Shown: positions 13,301 to 24,149 of the stretch, one piece after another | Layout of the letters: every line of letters begins with the position of its first letter | Numbering within the stretch: position 1 is the first letter of the stretch | NCBI GenBank assembly: GCA_950106755.1 | Contig: OX467092.1 | Span: forward strand, 10,850,001-10,914,000 | Reading direction: 5' to 3' | Length of the DNA stretch: 64,000 nt | DNA from: Climacium dendroides | Lineage: Eukaryota > Streptophyta > Bryopsida > Hypnales > Climaciaceae | Made by a program: the position numbers and the translations under genes | Notes under the pieces: generated by a model | Database searches by the model: none | What the model was told of the DNA's origin: nothing | Seen by the model: only the letters and a program-made list of their open reading frames with translations

Positions 13301-13483
13301 ACAACGAGAAGAATGTTATCTGTCGATCAGTTGTTGATCATGCATCCTTCGCCAGAACCTTCATGAATCCGACTGACTGAGCAACTCCAGAAACTCAATT
13401 GAATCCGCCTGTCAATGCATGTTGTGGCAACTTACCCACCACCAATTCGCCCCCATCAGTGATCCCAGAACTCGTTTATGAAA
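10331..13483. other. Moderately GC-rich region without a recognisable gene
   Basis: Base composition is closer to the gene islands than to the AT-rich spacers. Short open stretches exist: 10924-11211 (+), 11582-11770 (+, stop to stop, contains VEVEHIDSTVRHSLPKFHLK) and 11898-12209 (+). None could be tied to a protein family or joined by convincing splice sites. It may be a decayed gene or remnants of transposons. Confidence 0.4.
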
Positions 13484-13771
13484 TTTAGTGCAATATCAAT
13501 GCTACCTTCAAGGCAAATAGGCATCAACTTTAGCTACCTTGAGAGTGAGTAGTATTGAAAAAAAATAGAAAAGTAAGGTTTTTGCAAGCTGTGACAGATT
13601 ATTGGGAGTACTACAACACAAAACTAACTAATTAGATGCTAATTCCAATGTGGAGGAAGTTGCAAACTGGATATCAAATTCTATTGGTTGTTGCAGTTTG
13701 GGCTGAAATGTCTCCATTAAAGGTCCTTTTTTAGAGTGTACTGGTAGTGCAAGAATTTTTGGGGTAGAAAC
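13484..13771. repeat. Partial copy of the 7455-8286 repeat (second half)
   Basis: Collinear with 8002-8286 and clearly similar across the whole stretch, for example GAGAGTGAGTAGTATTGAAA and TTGGGAGTACTACAACAC. Both ends are abrupt. Confidence 0.7.
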
Positions 13772-13918
13772 TTAGTGTAGGGATCACTGCCCTAATCCTT
13801 CAAATTGTTGTAGTGGAGCTCATGGAAGCAACTTCATTCTCTCGATAATAGAATTAATCATAAAGTGGACCCTAATTTATACCAAGGGTGTCTGAGGAAG
13901 GCTGAACTAAAAATAGTA

Positions 13919-14478
13919 CTCCCTCTGTCCCCAAATGATCTTCTTGTTGCCCTTAAATTTTTATTCCAAAATGATCTTCCAATTGTACTTTGTGATGATG
14001 CGAATTTGTTAGATTTGGTTTTTCATTACTATTTGGGACCAACAAAACAACTCCAAGTAGTAGTTCCCCTTCCATCCATGCAATCATCAATCAAAAGACA
14101 AATGAAATGACTAAAAGGGTTAATCAACATTGTTTGTTTTGTTTTGTTTTTGGTACATCTCCTTGAATATTGCCTTGATTGATGGGAGGTGGAAGAAAGG
14201 GCCACACGTGGGCTTGGACACATACTGAATGTTTAAAAAATGATGACCTCACGCTCAACAATTAATTTGACCAGTGGTGCTCTTTGAAAATACCTCCAAA
14301 AATCTACTTTTCAATATTCCCAAACTACACCTTAAAAGACTGTGCAACTCAAAGTTTCTAGAATGCTAGGAATGCACCAAACTCTACTTATAGCATAAAA
14401 TTGTTTTTTTTAATGTTATTTTCAGCTTTAATCTGGAACATTTTGTTCAACAAGAAGATCATTTTGGGACAGAGGTAA
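13919..14478. mobile_element. Stowaway-like MITE (Tc1/mariner type)
   Basis: The left end CTCCCTCTGTCCCCAAATGA and the right end TCATTTTGGGACAGAGGTAA are inverted repeats that continue as AAGATCA../TCTTCTTGTTG inward. The flanking dinucleotide is TA on both sides (13917-13918, 14479-14480). The CTCCCTC(T/C)GTCC start and TA target are typical of plant Stowaway elements. At 560 bp it is longer than most. There is no transposase. Confidence 0.75.
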
Positions 14479-15239
14479 TACAAAAGAAACACAACACCAA
14501 ACTCTAGCAAAACCCACAATTTTGGTGCTTGTATTTCCTCAAATTCCTGCTCTTGGTTCTTCATTGCACATGCTTTACGATTAACTCTACTATGTCACAA
14601 GTATGCAAACCAAATAGGAATGCAAGAGGAGAATTTTACCATCTAATCAATTGAGAAAATGCAAATGTTGCTCTTTTACAAGATGCACAAGTAAAATAAA
14701 AAAAACCTTTGTTTTTCATGCAAGGTACCAAGTTTGAAATCTTACAAACACTACAACAATGGCAGTGTTTTATGATTGCAAAATTATTATTGAGGATGAC
14801 TGGCGACTGCTTGCAGTCATATTCTTGAAGGCCAACACTTTGGGGAGAAATATGACTGCAAAATATGACTATCAGTCATTTTTACGCCTTATATTTCACA
14901 AGTATATACTATATGGCCATTAGGAATACCAAAGTACTTCATAGGGAACGTAGAGAACATGTTTGGAAACGTTGAGTCATATTATCAATTATATTTTCAT
15001 AGTAGTGAATTTTTTTTTTGGGCAATTCAAGAAAAATACGGGCAATTCAAGAAAAATACGGGCAATTCTAAAAAATATATAAATAAGCCATCATTTAAAA
15101 TTTTGAAATCCTAGTCACCTACTTTTTCGGATTTTGAATCCTAATCACCACTTTTTTAGTGTTTTGAGACCTTAGCCATTTTTTTTAGGGTTTTAGAATC
15201 CTAGCCGCCACTTTTTAGGGTTTTGAAATCCTAGCCGTC

Positions 15240-15840
15240 ACTTCTTGTGGTTCTTCTTCCTTACCTTCTATTGTCTCTTAGCTCTCATTTGTTGTTGCTT
15301 TTTGTTGCATCTCAACTCTTGTTTCTTGTTGCTCTTTACTTCATGTTTCTTGCTTCTTATTGTTGCATCTAAATTCTTTTTTTCTCTTGCATTTGAACTC
15401 TTTCTTCTTTTTAGTTCTTGTTTTATAGTTCTTGTTTTATAGTTCTTACTTCTTATTTTTTCTTGTTGCATCTACACTCTCATTTCTTGTTGTTTCTTGT
15501 TATGTCTTAGTTGGTGCTTTTTGTTTCTTCTTGTGTTTTAGTTGTTGCTTCTTATTTCCTCTTGTATCTTAATTGTTACTTCATATTGTGTCTTAGTTGT
15601 TGTTTCTTGTTTTGTGTTTCTTCTTGCGTTTTAGTTGTTATTTTTTGTTTCTTGTTGTGTTTTAGTTGTTATTTCTTGTTTCTTGTTGTGTCTTAGTTGT
15701 TTCTTCTTGTTTTTTGTTGTGTCTTAGTTGTTGCTTAGTTGTTGCTTCTTATTTCTTGTTGCATCTTAACTTTTACTTCTTGTTATTTCTTAATACTTAT
15801 CTTTTTTTTCTTGTTTCCTCCATCATCAATCTTATTCTTC
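15240..15840 (+). repeat. Low-complexity TTG/TTC tract inside the CACTA-like element
   Basis: Degenerate repetition of TTCTTGTTGTGTCTTAGTTG and variants, with one strand nearly free of A and strongly T-rich. The open frames on + (15245-15442, 15511-15696, 15666-15887) are by-products of this composition. Confidence 0.75.
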
Positions 15841-16290
15841 CTATTCTAAACTTGAACTATATATTTTGTGTTGTTATAAGCCTTTGAAGGTTGAACTTTG
15901 TTGTTCAATCACTAAAAATTAACCTCTCATTTCTTTAATTGTATATGCAAGCACCAAAAGTTGAAACAAAGACATTGAAGGCTACTTACAACCCAATGAA
16001 GCCATCTTCACATTATTGTAAGGATTGTAGGCCTTATTGGATTGTGTGAATGATTCATTGTGATATATATATTTTGTATTAGTGACTAATAAATCTCAAT
16101 GAAGATAGTTGTATTTGTTCTTGCATTTTCCTTCTTTAATATGATTATCTCTCATACATCTCTAAAATTATATATTATGTATTCATTTTTAATTGCATGA
16201 GGCTTTTTATTCAATTGTCAAATCATCTTGATGTATGATAGTTATATATCATGTCCATTTAAAATGCATTAAAAATGTAATTATAGTTAG

Positions 16291-16820
16291 TAATATGACT
16301 GACGAGAGAGTCGTATTCTACATCATTCAAAAATATGACTTATGAGAATCATTTTTCACGTTAACAAGAATATGACTCACCGCAGTCATATTCCACATTA
16401 CTGCAAAATATGACTTACCCTAGTTATATTCCATGTAACTAAAAAATATGACTCATTGCAGTCATATTCCATGTTACTACAAAATATGACTGACCGCAGT
16501 CATATTCCATATCACTGCAAAATATGACTCACCGTAGTCATATTCCATGTTGCTGCAAAATATGACTAACCACAGTCATATTCCATGTTGCTGCAAAATA
16601 TGACTAACCACAGCCATATTCCATGTCATCAAAAAATATGACTTATCGCAGTCATATTCCACGTCATCAAAAAATATGACTCATCGCAATCATATTCCAC
16701 GTCATCAAAAAATATGACTCACCACATTCATATTCCACGTCATTAAAAAATATGACTCATCGTAGTCATATTCCACGTCATCAAAAAATATGACTCGACA
16801 TAGTCGTATTCCACATAGGA
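16291..16820. repeat. 38-bp minisatellite of palindromic units, about 14 copies
   Basis: Each unit holds the arms AATATGACT and AGTCATATT around a 6-base centre such as CACCGC, followed by CCATGTTACTGCAAA or CCACGTCATCAAAAA. The palindrome is kept in most units while the centre varies. Similar arms occur singly near both ends of the host element, so they resemble CACTA subterminal transposase-binding repeats that have been amplified. Confidence 0.85.
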
Positions 16821-17358
16821 TTTTTTTATTTGCCCGGGCAACCCAAGAAAAAATTAAAATCCCCCTAGGATAGTCAAAGTAAACGCCTAGTTGGCATACT
16901 ATGGCTAAAAATGGGTATTTATACCCCTCAACCCATATAACTGCCAATATGACTGATGTCTAAAGTGACTACTTCTAAACGACTGGAGTCAGTTATATTC
17001 CGAATCATCTACAGTGATTTCTGCGTGAGTCATATTTTTTGATTTTACGACTCACTGCAGTCATATTTTGCAGTCATAAAACATTGCTTTTGTTGTAGTG
17101 AAACACTTCAAAGCTATTCATTCATTCTTGTGATACCAAAGTGATATTTGGTTATGCAACATCGTTCGACTGAATGATTTCAATCCTTTCCTATTATTCA
17201 AGCTTACAAGTGATTTCTATACCATGAGGGTTGGCTAAGAAAATAATTCTAAAAGTAGATGCCAAAATGTTAGGGAATTTATTTTTCAGTTTTATATTGC
17301 ATGGAAAAAATGCAAATTTTGAGGGAATGGTCCTATTTTAAAATCATTTGTTGAATTT

Positions 17359-17502
17359 GTGACGTTTTATAATATTTGCAGATGTTATATTAAACATATT
17401 AGATAACTAGATGTTATATTGGACACTATCATTGACATAAAAAACACAATTGTTTCATTTGATGTCCCCTAAAATCCATTTGCAAAAATTATAAAACGTC
17501 AC
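17359..17502. mobile_element. Short inverted-repeat element, 144 bp
   Basis: Left arm starts GTGACGTTTTATAATATTTG at 17359. The right arm ends at 17502 with its reverse complement, one mismatch in 22 bases. The size and long perfect arms fit a MITE, but no target duplication was identified. Confidence 0.5.
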
Positions 17503-18885
17503 ATAAAACACAAGTTTCTTATGGTTGAAGTTGTGGATTAAAGAAGAATTTATATAAGTATAACTTAGTTTACAATTAAGGTATGCAATTCAGATCTTGC
17601 ACAAGTAGAATTTTTTTTGTGTGAAAACCATCTAAACTTTGACTTTAATCGTCTTAAATGACTAATATGTGACTTGAATGGAAAATACTCTTCACTTGTA
17701 CTGAAGTGTACATGTTCAATAGTAATTCTTTGAAATCTTACATTTGAGGTTTCCTATATAAAGGATGATACGAGCCTCCATCAACAATTTTCTATCCATT
17801 GATTGATGGAGGTGTTAATTATAAGAAATTGTGACATAGACTCGAATATGTCACCAATTTTGGTGCTCAGTTGAGTGCTCAGTGTAACTTTCAAGTGAAA
17901 ATGACTAGTATGCAACTTGGAGATAAGATGGAATTGACACCATGGATTTTTTTTAGTAGTCATTGAATAATCATAGAATAGTCATAAAAGACATTGTGAC
18001 ATGACATCTATCTTTGGATGCTAAAGATGGATGGTGAGGATTTAGTCTTTCTTCTCAGGGAAATTCTAAGCCGCTTCTTCATTGTTAGTAGCTACTACCT
18101 CTAAAGTGTAATTTCTTGAGCTTCTTGTTCAATTTTCTTGCACTTGTGTCATTTTCCATCATTTAATGTTGTAATTGTATCATAGCTGTAGTTGTTCTTG
18201 CCTCTTGTTGTTGTTATTGTTGTGGTGGTGGTGGTTTGCTACTACAAGATTCACTTTTTTTTGGCCTCTTTTGGGTTTTGTTTACAAAGTAATACAAGGT
18301 TGTAGTATATTTTTCCTCTTGTTGTTTGTTGTCTTAAGATTGTTCTTTTTTTTCACTTACTATTATTTAATAACTATTACAAAATTATAGAGATTTTTGC
18401 TGTTGTTTCTTCTACAATGTGCAAGAATATGAGATTATAGTGATAAAAGTGCATAAGAATGAGATATGATTATAAACTATTGAGGGGATGCAAGGTAAAA
18501 AGACCTATGGCCCACTTTTGCATATTGGCCATTCTCCACTTATCTTGTCTTTGGAACTCTACATGTAGAATTGTTTGTATACAAAATACAACTCACAAGT
18601 TGTTGCTTCAAAACAATATGGTTGCAGAAAGAGAGAAAAAGTATGAAATATTCCTATTGCATGCAAAAGATGAAACTAATCAATTACTGTTGTAGGGTGC
18701 ATCCATAACTAAAATGTGTTTTCAATCTACAAAGTAGTGATTTGTTCTTACAAAGTGACAATTTCCTCAATTTTTCAACTTTTCTATGCTTTTTAGACTT
18801 TTTCTCCAATTCAAATCATTACAATTTTTAATAAACTTATAGGGCCACATACATATCTTGTTGAAAAAAAAATTGTAGCTTCTTC
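17503..18885. other. AT-rich intergenic DNA, nothing recognised
   Basis: Contains a T/G-rich run at 18175-18260 that gives a Leu/Trp-rich 71-codon frame by composition. No gene, RNA or bounded repeat supported. Confidence 0.5.
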
Positions 18886-19128
18886 TTAACCCCTAAGCAC
18901 CCCACAGGCTTTTCTCAAAGTCAACCTATGTTTGACCACTATAAGATCCTAATCCGCATGGTGAAAACTTCTTGAACTTTTATAGAAGCTCCCATCACTA
19001 ACTACCTCCCACTACGTACGATCGGCTCGCTTGGATTTTCTTTATGCAATTTTGGGGAATGACTAAGTGGCAACAGGTTCATTTTGGCCTTGTTTTCGTG
19101 ATTCTCAAGTTGGGCGCTCAGGGGTTAA
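18886..19128. mobile_element. TTAA-flanked element with piggyBac-like ends (copy 2)
   Basis: TTAA followed by CCCCTAAGCACCCCACAGG at the left, and TTGGGCGCTCAGGGG followed by TTAA at the right. The ends are imperfect inverted repeats beginning CCCCT. At 243 bp it has no coding capacity. The interior is not clearly similar to the other copies. Confidence 0.6.
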
Positions 19129-20286
19129 AGTTGAATTCTTCATCATTTGATTACATCTTTAGCATGTTGCACTTGTTTTGAAACAACAAATATACTTTGT
19201 TTGTAATGATTAAAGTACAACTATATATCTATATTTTAGTATTTAGATTGCTTCAATAAAACAATGCAACTTCTTTATTGTTGATTTCTAAAAGGTGAAA
19301 AAATTCAATTATCTTCTTAATAAAATAGATATTGAATTTTTTTACATTAATTAATGATATAATATAATACTCTAAAAGATCACTACTTTTAGTGCAAAAA
19401 ATCTAATTTCAAGAGGAATCAAAACTCTACTAACCTTGCTAGGTTAGTTTGAAAAACAACATTTTCATCTAATTACAAACACAATTATCTTGAAATTTGC
19501 ACCCTCAAAATACTTGAAATTTTTTCCACACATTTCAAATGCTTGGTTGTAAGATTTCACCATTTAGATTTAAAAACAAACTTTCTCACTACACGAGAAA
19601 TGATTTGAAAATGACTATTGTATTGCCAATTTACTTGACCACCTCATATTGCAAGGTGATTTAGAGTAAGGTAGACCTTTTTTATTGCTTCTGAAATTTG
19701 CATAAGTGCACCTAACAAGATGAAATTAGAGGAAAATTAGAAGAATGAAGATGAAATTTGGATGAAGATCATTCTATCGGAGATTATATGAAAATAATAT
19801 AGACTACATTTGATTTTTATCAAAAGTATTGTAGACTATTGTATAAATACGCCTCACAAATTCCAAAGCAAATTTTAAAAACTCTAGAATTAGTGAGCCT
19901 TACTATCATCCTCTAAAAGTCAACTAGATATTCCATATATTGTCGCATATTGCAATAAATACAATGCACGATGCATAAAAATGTCCACATATAGATATGG
20001 ACATTGATGTACAAATGTATTTTTTGCCATATCTTTTAAACTTGTGAACTTACTTATGTGAAGTTTACATTTGATTTCCCTACAAAGTGTATCACCCTAA
20101 GGACCTTATAGAATATGGGATGTGGGATATAGATATATGCAAGTGTTAGCACTATCTCTCCAAAATTTTAAAATTAATGTACCTTACTATTATTATTGCG
20201 GGACACACTAATTGAATTAACTTGAATATTTGGTACTGATAACTTTTAAAGTTTTATTTACAATCACATATAAATCTATACCTTGA
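19129..20286. other. AT-rich intergenic DNA, nothing recognised
   Basis: No ORF, RNA gene or bounded element. A CACTACACGAGAAATG phrase at about 19588 resembles a CACTA end but no partner end was found. Confidence 0.5.
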
Positions 20287-20471
20287 CTAGCAGTTGGCGC
20301 TTGCTATGCTATACATTCACCATTAGAATTTCATTAAAACTTTTTATATATTAGATAGAATGCAGAGCAAGAATTTCAATAAATCTTTAAATAAAAATTA
20401 TTAAAATCTTTGTATAATTTTTTTTTATAAATAAGCATATACTGAAATAAACAATAGAAATTTAATGAATA

Positions 20472-20699
20472 ATGAATGAAATACATGTAATGATGAATAT
20501 GATAAAAGATACACATATATTAGAATGCATTAGAAATTTGACTCAATTGTTACAAACAATGGCAACCCAAATAGAAGAATTTAAAATAAAAACTTGTAAA
20601 TCTCAAAAGCTTCGTGAACAATTTAATTGTTGTAAAATCCAAAATCGGTTCAATCTAATAAATTTCTCAAATCATTTGATAGTAGCAATAGAAAATTGA
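20472..20699 (+). CDS. Small unknown ORF in the left arm of the foldback element
   Basis: 75 codons starting at the ATG of MNEIHVMMNMIKD and containing ECIRNLTQLLQTMATQIEEF and KLREQFNCC. The central part could form a short helix or coiled coil. It is not recognised as a known family. A nearly identical frame lies on the opposite strand in the right arm (22083-22313). The six base differences seen between the shared parts are all transitions and all change an amino acid, which argues against protein-level selection. Whether it is translated is unknown; it may simply be an open stretch in the repeat. Confidence 0.3.
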   Translation: MNEIHVMMNMIKDTHILECIRNLTQLLQTMATQIEEFKIKTCKSQKLREQFNCCKIQNRFNLINFSNHLIVAIEN

Positions 20700-22082
20700 A
20701 ATCAAAAGCTCAAAGCTCACAAAAGCACAAAATTATTGAAATGCAAAAGAAATATAAAGCCAATATGTGATTTGCTACCTCTATAATATCATCCCAGGGA
20801 TTCTCTTTAATATCACCTTAATTGCAACAACTATATTATTTCAATAATATCATCTTTTGTAAAAAGTGATATTACAGAAGTAATTGCAAACTGCTATTCT
20901 ATTTCTGTAATATCACATTGTGTGAAAATATGATTTCTATGTATGCATGATTTAAAATATTTTTTAAAATAATTATTTTAAAGACTTATTGATATCATTA
21001 TCATGCATTCTATTCAAATATATCAAAATTTGACTAATATGTGATACAATGAATGCGTAGCATAGCAAGCACGAGCCCCTAATATTAATGGTAGCATTTG
21101 TGATATTACAGAGGGAGTTATGATTTTAGTAGTTTGATTTTTGTTCTTATAGATTATTTTTTTGTCTATATGTAAAGCTTTGATTCATTTCATTTGGATT
21201 AAAAAAGTTATGGACAATCTTGCTTTGTGGGCAATCTTCTTGAAAAAAACATGTATGGGATTCATTTTTGAATGCAATTTTTACAATTTTTCAAAAAAAG
21301 AAGTTCCACATGGTTTAGTTTGCTTCCAAAAATAATCTCACCATTGGGATTAGTGCATTTTATTTCAATCTTAGAGATATCAAAGATTTAGATTTTTCCT
21401 CTATCTTTTATCTACTTCTACTTAAATCTTATGATTTTAGTAGTATGATGGAGGTTGCTTGTTTTGATTTGGTAGTTTATTAGTTATGATGGGATCTCTA
21501 AAACCGTGCATCCTTTGGTTGCATTCTTGGTATTATCGAAAAGTCTTTTGCAAAAAAGGGGGGCACAAACTTTTGTTTTGTGGCATTTTGATTTATAATA
21601 GAAAGATATTGAATTTGGAAATTTTAATCATACTACTAAAATCATAAGTCCCTTTGTAATATCACAAATGCTACCATTAATACTAGAGGCTCATGCTTGC
21701 TATGCTACGCATTCATTGTATCACATATTAGTAAAAATTTGATATATTTGAATAGAATGCATGATAATGATTTGGATAAGTCTTTAAAATAATTATTTTA
21801 ATTATTCTATAAAAATATTTCCAATCATGCATATTTAGAAATCATATTTTCACACAATGTGATATTACAGAAATAGAGTAGTAGTTCACAATCACCTCTA
21901 TAATATCACTTTTTACAAAGGGTGATATTATACAAATAATATAGCCGTTGCAATTGAGGTGATATTAAAGAGGATCAATATGGTGATATTATAAAGGTAG
22001 CAACTCCATTACTTTTCTTGGCTTTATACTTCTTTTGCATTTCTATGATTTTTGTGCTTCTGTGAGCTTTGAGCTTTTGATT

Positions 22083-22313
22083 TCAATTTTCTATTGCTAC
22101 TATCAAATGATTTGAGAAATTTATTAGATTGAACCGATTTTGGATTTCACAACAATTAAATTGTTCACGAAGCTTTTGAGATTTACAAGTTTTTATTTTA
22201 AATTCTTCTATTTGGGTTGCCATTGTTTGTAACAATTGAGTCAAATTTTTAATGCATTCTAATGTATGTGTATCTTTTACCGTATTCATCATTGCATGTA
22301 TTTCATTCATCAT
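22083..22313 (-). CDS. Small unknown ORF in the right arm of the foldback element
   Basis: 76 codons, the mirror copy of the frame at 20472-20699 with one extra Met in front. It contains ECIKNLTQLLQTMATQIEEF. No domain or signal peptide is visible. It is listed because both arms keep it open and because this stretch is more similar between arms than the DNA on either side. Function unknown; possibly non-coding. Confidence 0.3.
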   Translation of the reverse strand: MMNEIHAMMNTVKDTHTLECIKNLTQLLQTMATQIEEFKIKTCKSQKLREQFNCCEIQNRFNLINFSNHLIVAIEN

Positions 22314-22566
22314 TCATTAAATTTCTATTGTTTATTTCAATATATGCTTATTTATTTAAAAAATTATACGAAGATTTTAATAATTTTTATTTGAAGGTTT
22401 TTTGAAATTCTTGCTCGGCATTCTATCTAATACATAAAAATTCTTATGAAATTCTAATGGTGAATGCGTAGCGTAGCAAGTGCCAACCGCTAGTGAATTA
22501 TAAAATTATTTTTATTTTTATTTTATTATATATACTATAGCAACGACACATGGTATATTAGTTTTA

Positions 22567-22835
22567 CCTAACTAAGGTAGTTTGCTCTTAAACTGCTCAT
22601 CTCCTTCAAATTGCCTCTATTATTAGTTGGAGAATGGAGATGAGGTGATTCTCAAATGAACCACTTTAGCCATTGAATGGATCAAGAAATTTTTAATTTT
22701 TAAAATTTTTAATTAAATTTTTTATTGCACAAGTTAATCATTGTCTTTGATTTCCTCACATCTCTTTACAAGTTGAAATTTATATGTCTAAAAAAAAGCC
22801 TTGCTACAAGAGCCTATGAAAAAAGTGGACTAGCC
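22567..22835. repeat. Partial copy of the 7455-8286 repeat (first half)
   Basis: Collinear with 7455-7850, sharing CATCTCCTTCAAATTG, CTATTATTAGTTG and TTTCCTCACATCTCTTTA. It stops just before the TTAA of the next element at 22837, so that insertion may have interrupted it. Confidence 0.6.
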
Positions 22836-22836
22836 A

Positions 22837-23481
22837 TTAACCCCTAAATGCCCAAGGCCTGTTTTGAGCTTCTTGGAATTTGCTCTAAATTGAACAAAAA
22901 GTCAACATTTTGATAAGTTGTATCAATTTAAAAAAATTATAACTATACAACTTCAAACATGACATGTTAAAGATTACATAGGAAAAAAACATACAACAAT
23001 ATTACTTATGAATTGAAAAATTATAATGTTTGATCATCGAGGTGTTAAAACTCTAAAAATCTATTAGCTCTCTTGTCACATGTCAAATCTAAAAAATTGG
23101 TCATCAAAAAAATATGAGTTTGAAGGGCCTCACATGTGTAATCCCAATCAATTTATGTCTTCTCAAAATCTATTCTATAATTTTTTTTAAATTAATTTCT
23201 AATGTGATTTTTCTCCCAAGATCTAGTGTATTTGAGACTCATTTCCAAGAGCCCTCAACACTACAGAAAGTCAATATTACAATGAACACCCTTGCACAAA
23301 ATCTTGAATAGAAAAATCATACTCATTCCTTTTCAAAATCGGATTTTTGATGCTAAAACTAGACTTCAAAAAGAGTTTGTCAAAATTATAAATTACTAAA
23401 AATAGCAACTTAGTTGGGTATTATTTAACTTCAAAGTATTGTCGATACTAAAATTTGATGCCTCGGGCATTTAGGGGTTAA
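22837..23481. mobile_element. TTAA-flanked element with piggyBac-like ends (copy 3)
   Basis: The best-preserved copy. TTAA then CCCCTAAATGCCCAAGGC at the left; GCCTCGGGCATTTAGGGG then TTAA at the right. The ends are inverted repeats over about 18 bases. The 645-bp interior matches 29900-30510 in opposite orientation (for example AACAAAAAGTCAACATTTTG, and AGAGCCCTCAACACTAC here with its complement there). No transposase ORF. Confidence 0.75.
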
Positions 23482-24120
23482 CCTAGAAACGACGACAAGG
23501 CCATTTTGTGGCTTTTGGATGAATGTTTCTTGAATTGTAGAGAGCTGGGAAGCAGTTTTTCATCCACTTCTTTCTTGTTGACCTTCCATGTTGGGTTATG
23601 AAGATAATCTAGTTGAGTTTGGAGTTATGCTATTGTTTTGTCTTCACATAAATGAGAAGTTACTAAAAAAACGGATCACAAAATATGCTATTTTAGTGTA
23701 TTTTAGAAAGTTGTTGCTCCTTGCTTTAAATCTGAAATTTTTCTACAAAAATGATATATTTTGAATTTAAGCCCAACTAACAAAATAAAGTTCATTCACT
23801 CTAGTTTCTACTCCAATTTGAATTTTGAAAAAATTCCTAATAATCAAATTTTTATTGTAGTTTGAACTTTGGATGTATTTTCAATGTCTACTATGTTCTA
23901 ATTATAGAATGGCACGGAAAATGAGTTTACACCATGGTGTTCATCACTATAATATGCACACACGGTGAAATTTTCAGATTTTTTGAAATAATTTTCTATT
24001 CCATATGATTTTTTTTCATTATTATCTACAAAAATTCACAAAAAATCAATTATTTACAAAAAAATCTAAAATTTTGGTGCAACAAAGAAAACATTTTGTT
24101 TCATCTCTGAAAAATAAATT
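23482..24120. other. AT-rich intergenic DNA upstream of the delta-COP gene
   Basis: No gene or bounded repeat seen. Composition changes sharply to GC-rich at about 24150, where the gene island begins. Confidence 0.5.
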
Positions 24121-24149
24121 AAAAAAATTTCATGTTGCAAAAAGGCAAC

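Larger units (their letters stand above)
14749..17100. mobile_element. CACTA-like non-autonomous element, 2.35 kb
   Basis: The element begins CACTACAACAATGGCAGTG and ends CATTGCTTTTGTTGTAGTG, inverted repeats that continue inward through TTTTATGA(T/C)TGCAAAAT. The same trinucleotide AAA flanks both ends (14746-14748, 17101-17103), as expected for CACTA elements. Inside are subterminal copies of TATGACT/AGTCATA, a long T/G/C-rich tract at 15240-15840, and a 38-bp minisatellite at 16291-16820. The frames in the T-rich tract give only Leu/Phe/Ser/Cys-rich peptides and look spurious. No transposase was found. Confidence 0.8.
20287..22493. mobile_element. Foldback element with long inverted arms, 2.2 kb
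   Basis: Left arm 20287-21139 and right arm 21620-22493 are inverted copies. The outer ends are CTAGCAGTTGGCGCTTGC and the complement of CTAGCGGTTGGCACTTGC, flanked by TGA on both sides (20284-20286, 22494-22496). Each arm is itself bounded by inverted repeats (CTTGCTATGCTA.GCATTC outside, GAATGCGTAGCATAGCAAG inside), so the whole resembles two smaller elements head to head. The arms share many (T/A)AATATCAC motifs. The centre (21140-21619) includes a stretch related to the 30521-32176 element. No transposase was recognised. Confidence 0.75.

Noticed and set aside
15245..15887. Leu/Cys/Phe-rich frames that look like membrane proteins
   Set aside because: Produced by a TTG/TTC low-complexity tract inside a CACTA-like element.
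16291..16820. Regular repeats resembling a CRISPR array
   Set aside because: Plant nuclear context; the units are contiguous with no unique spacers, and palindromic units fit a minisatellite in a transposon.
22838..22850. CCCCTAAA looked like a telomere repeat
   Set aside because: Occurs once per element end with an inverted partner and TTAA, not as a tandem CCCTAAA array.
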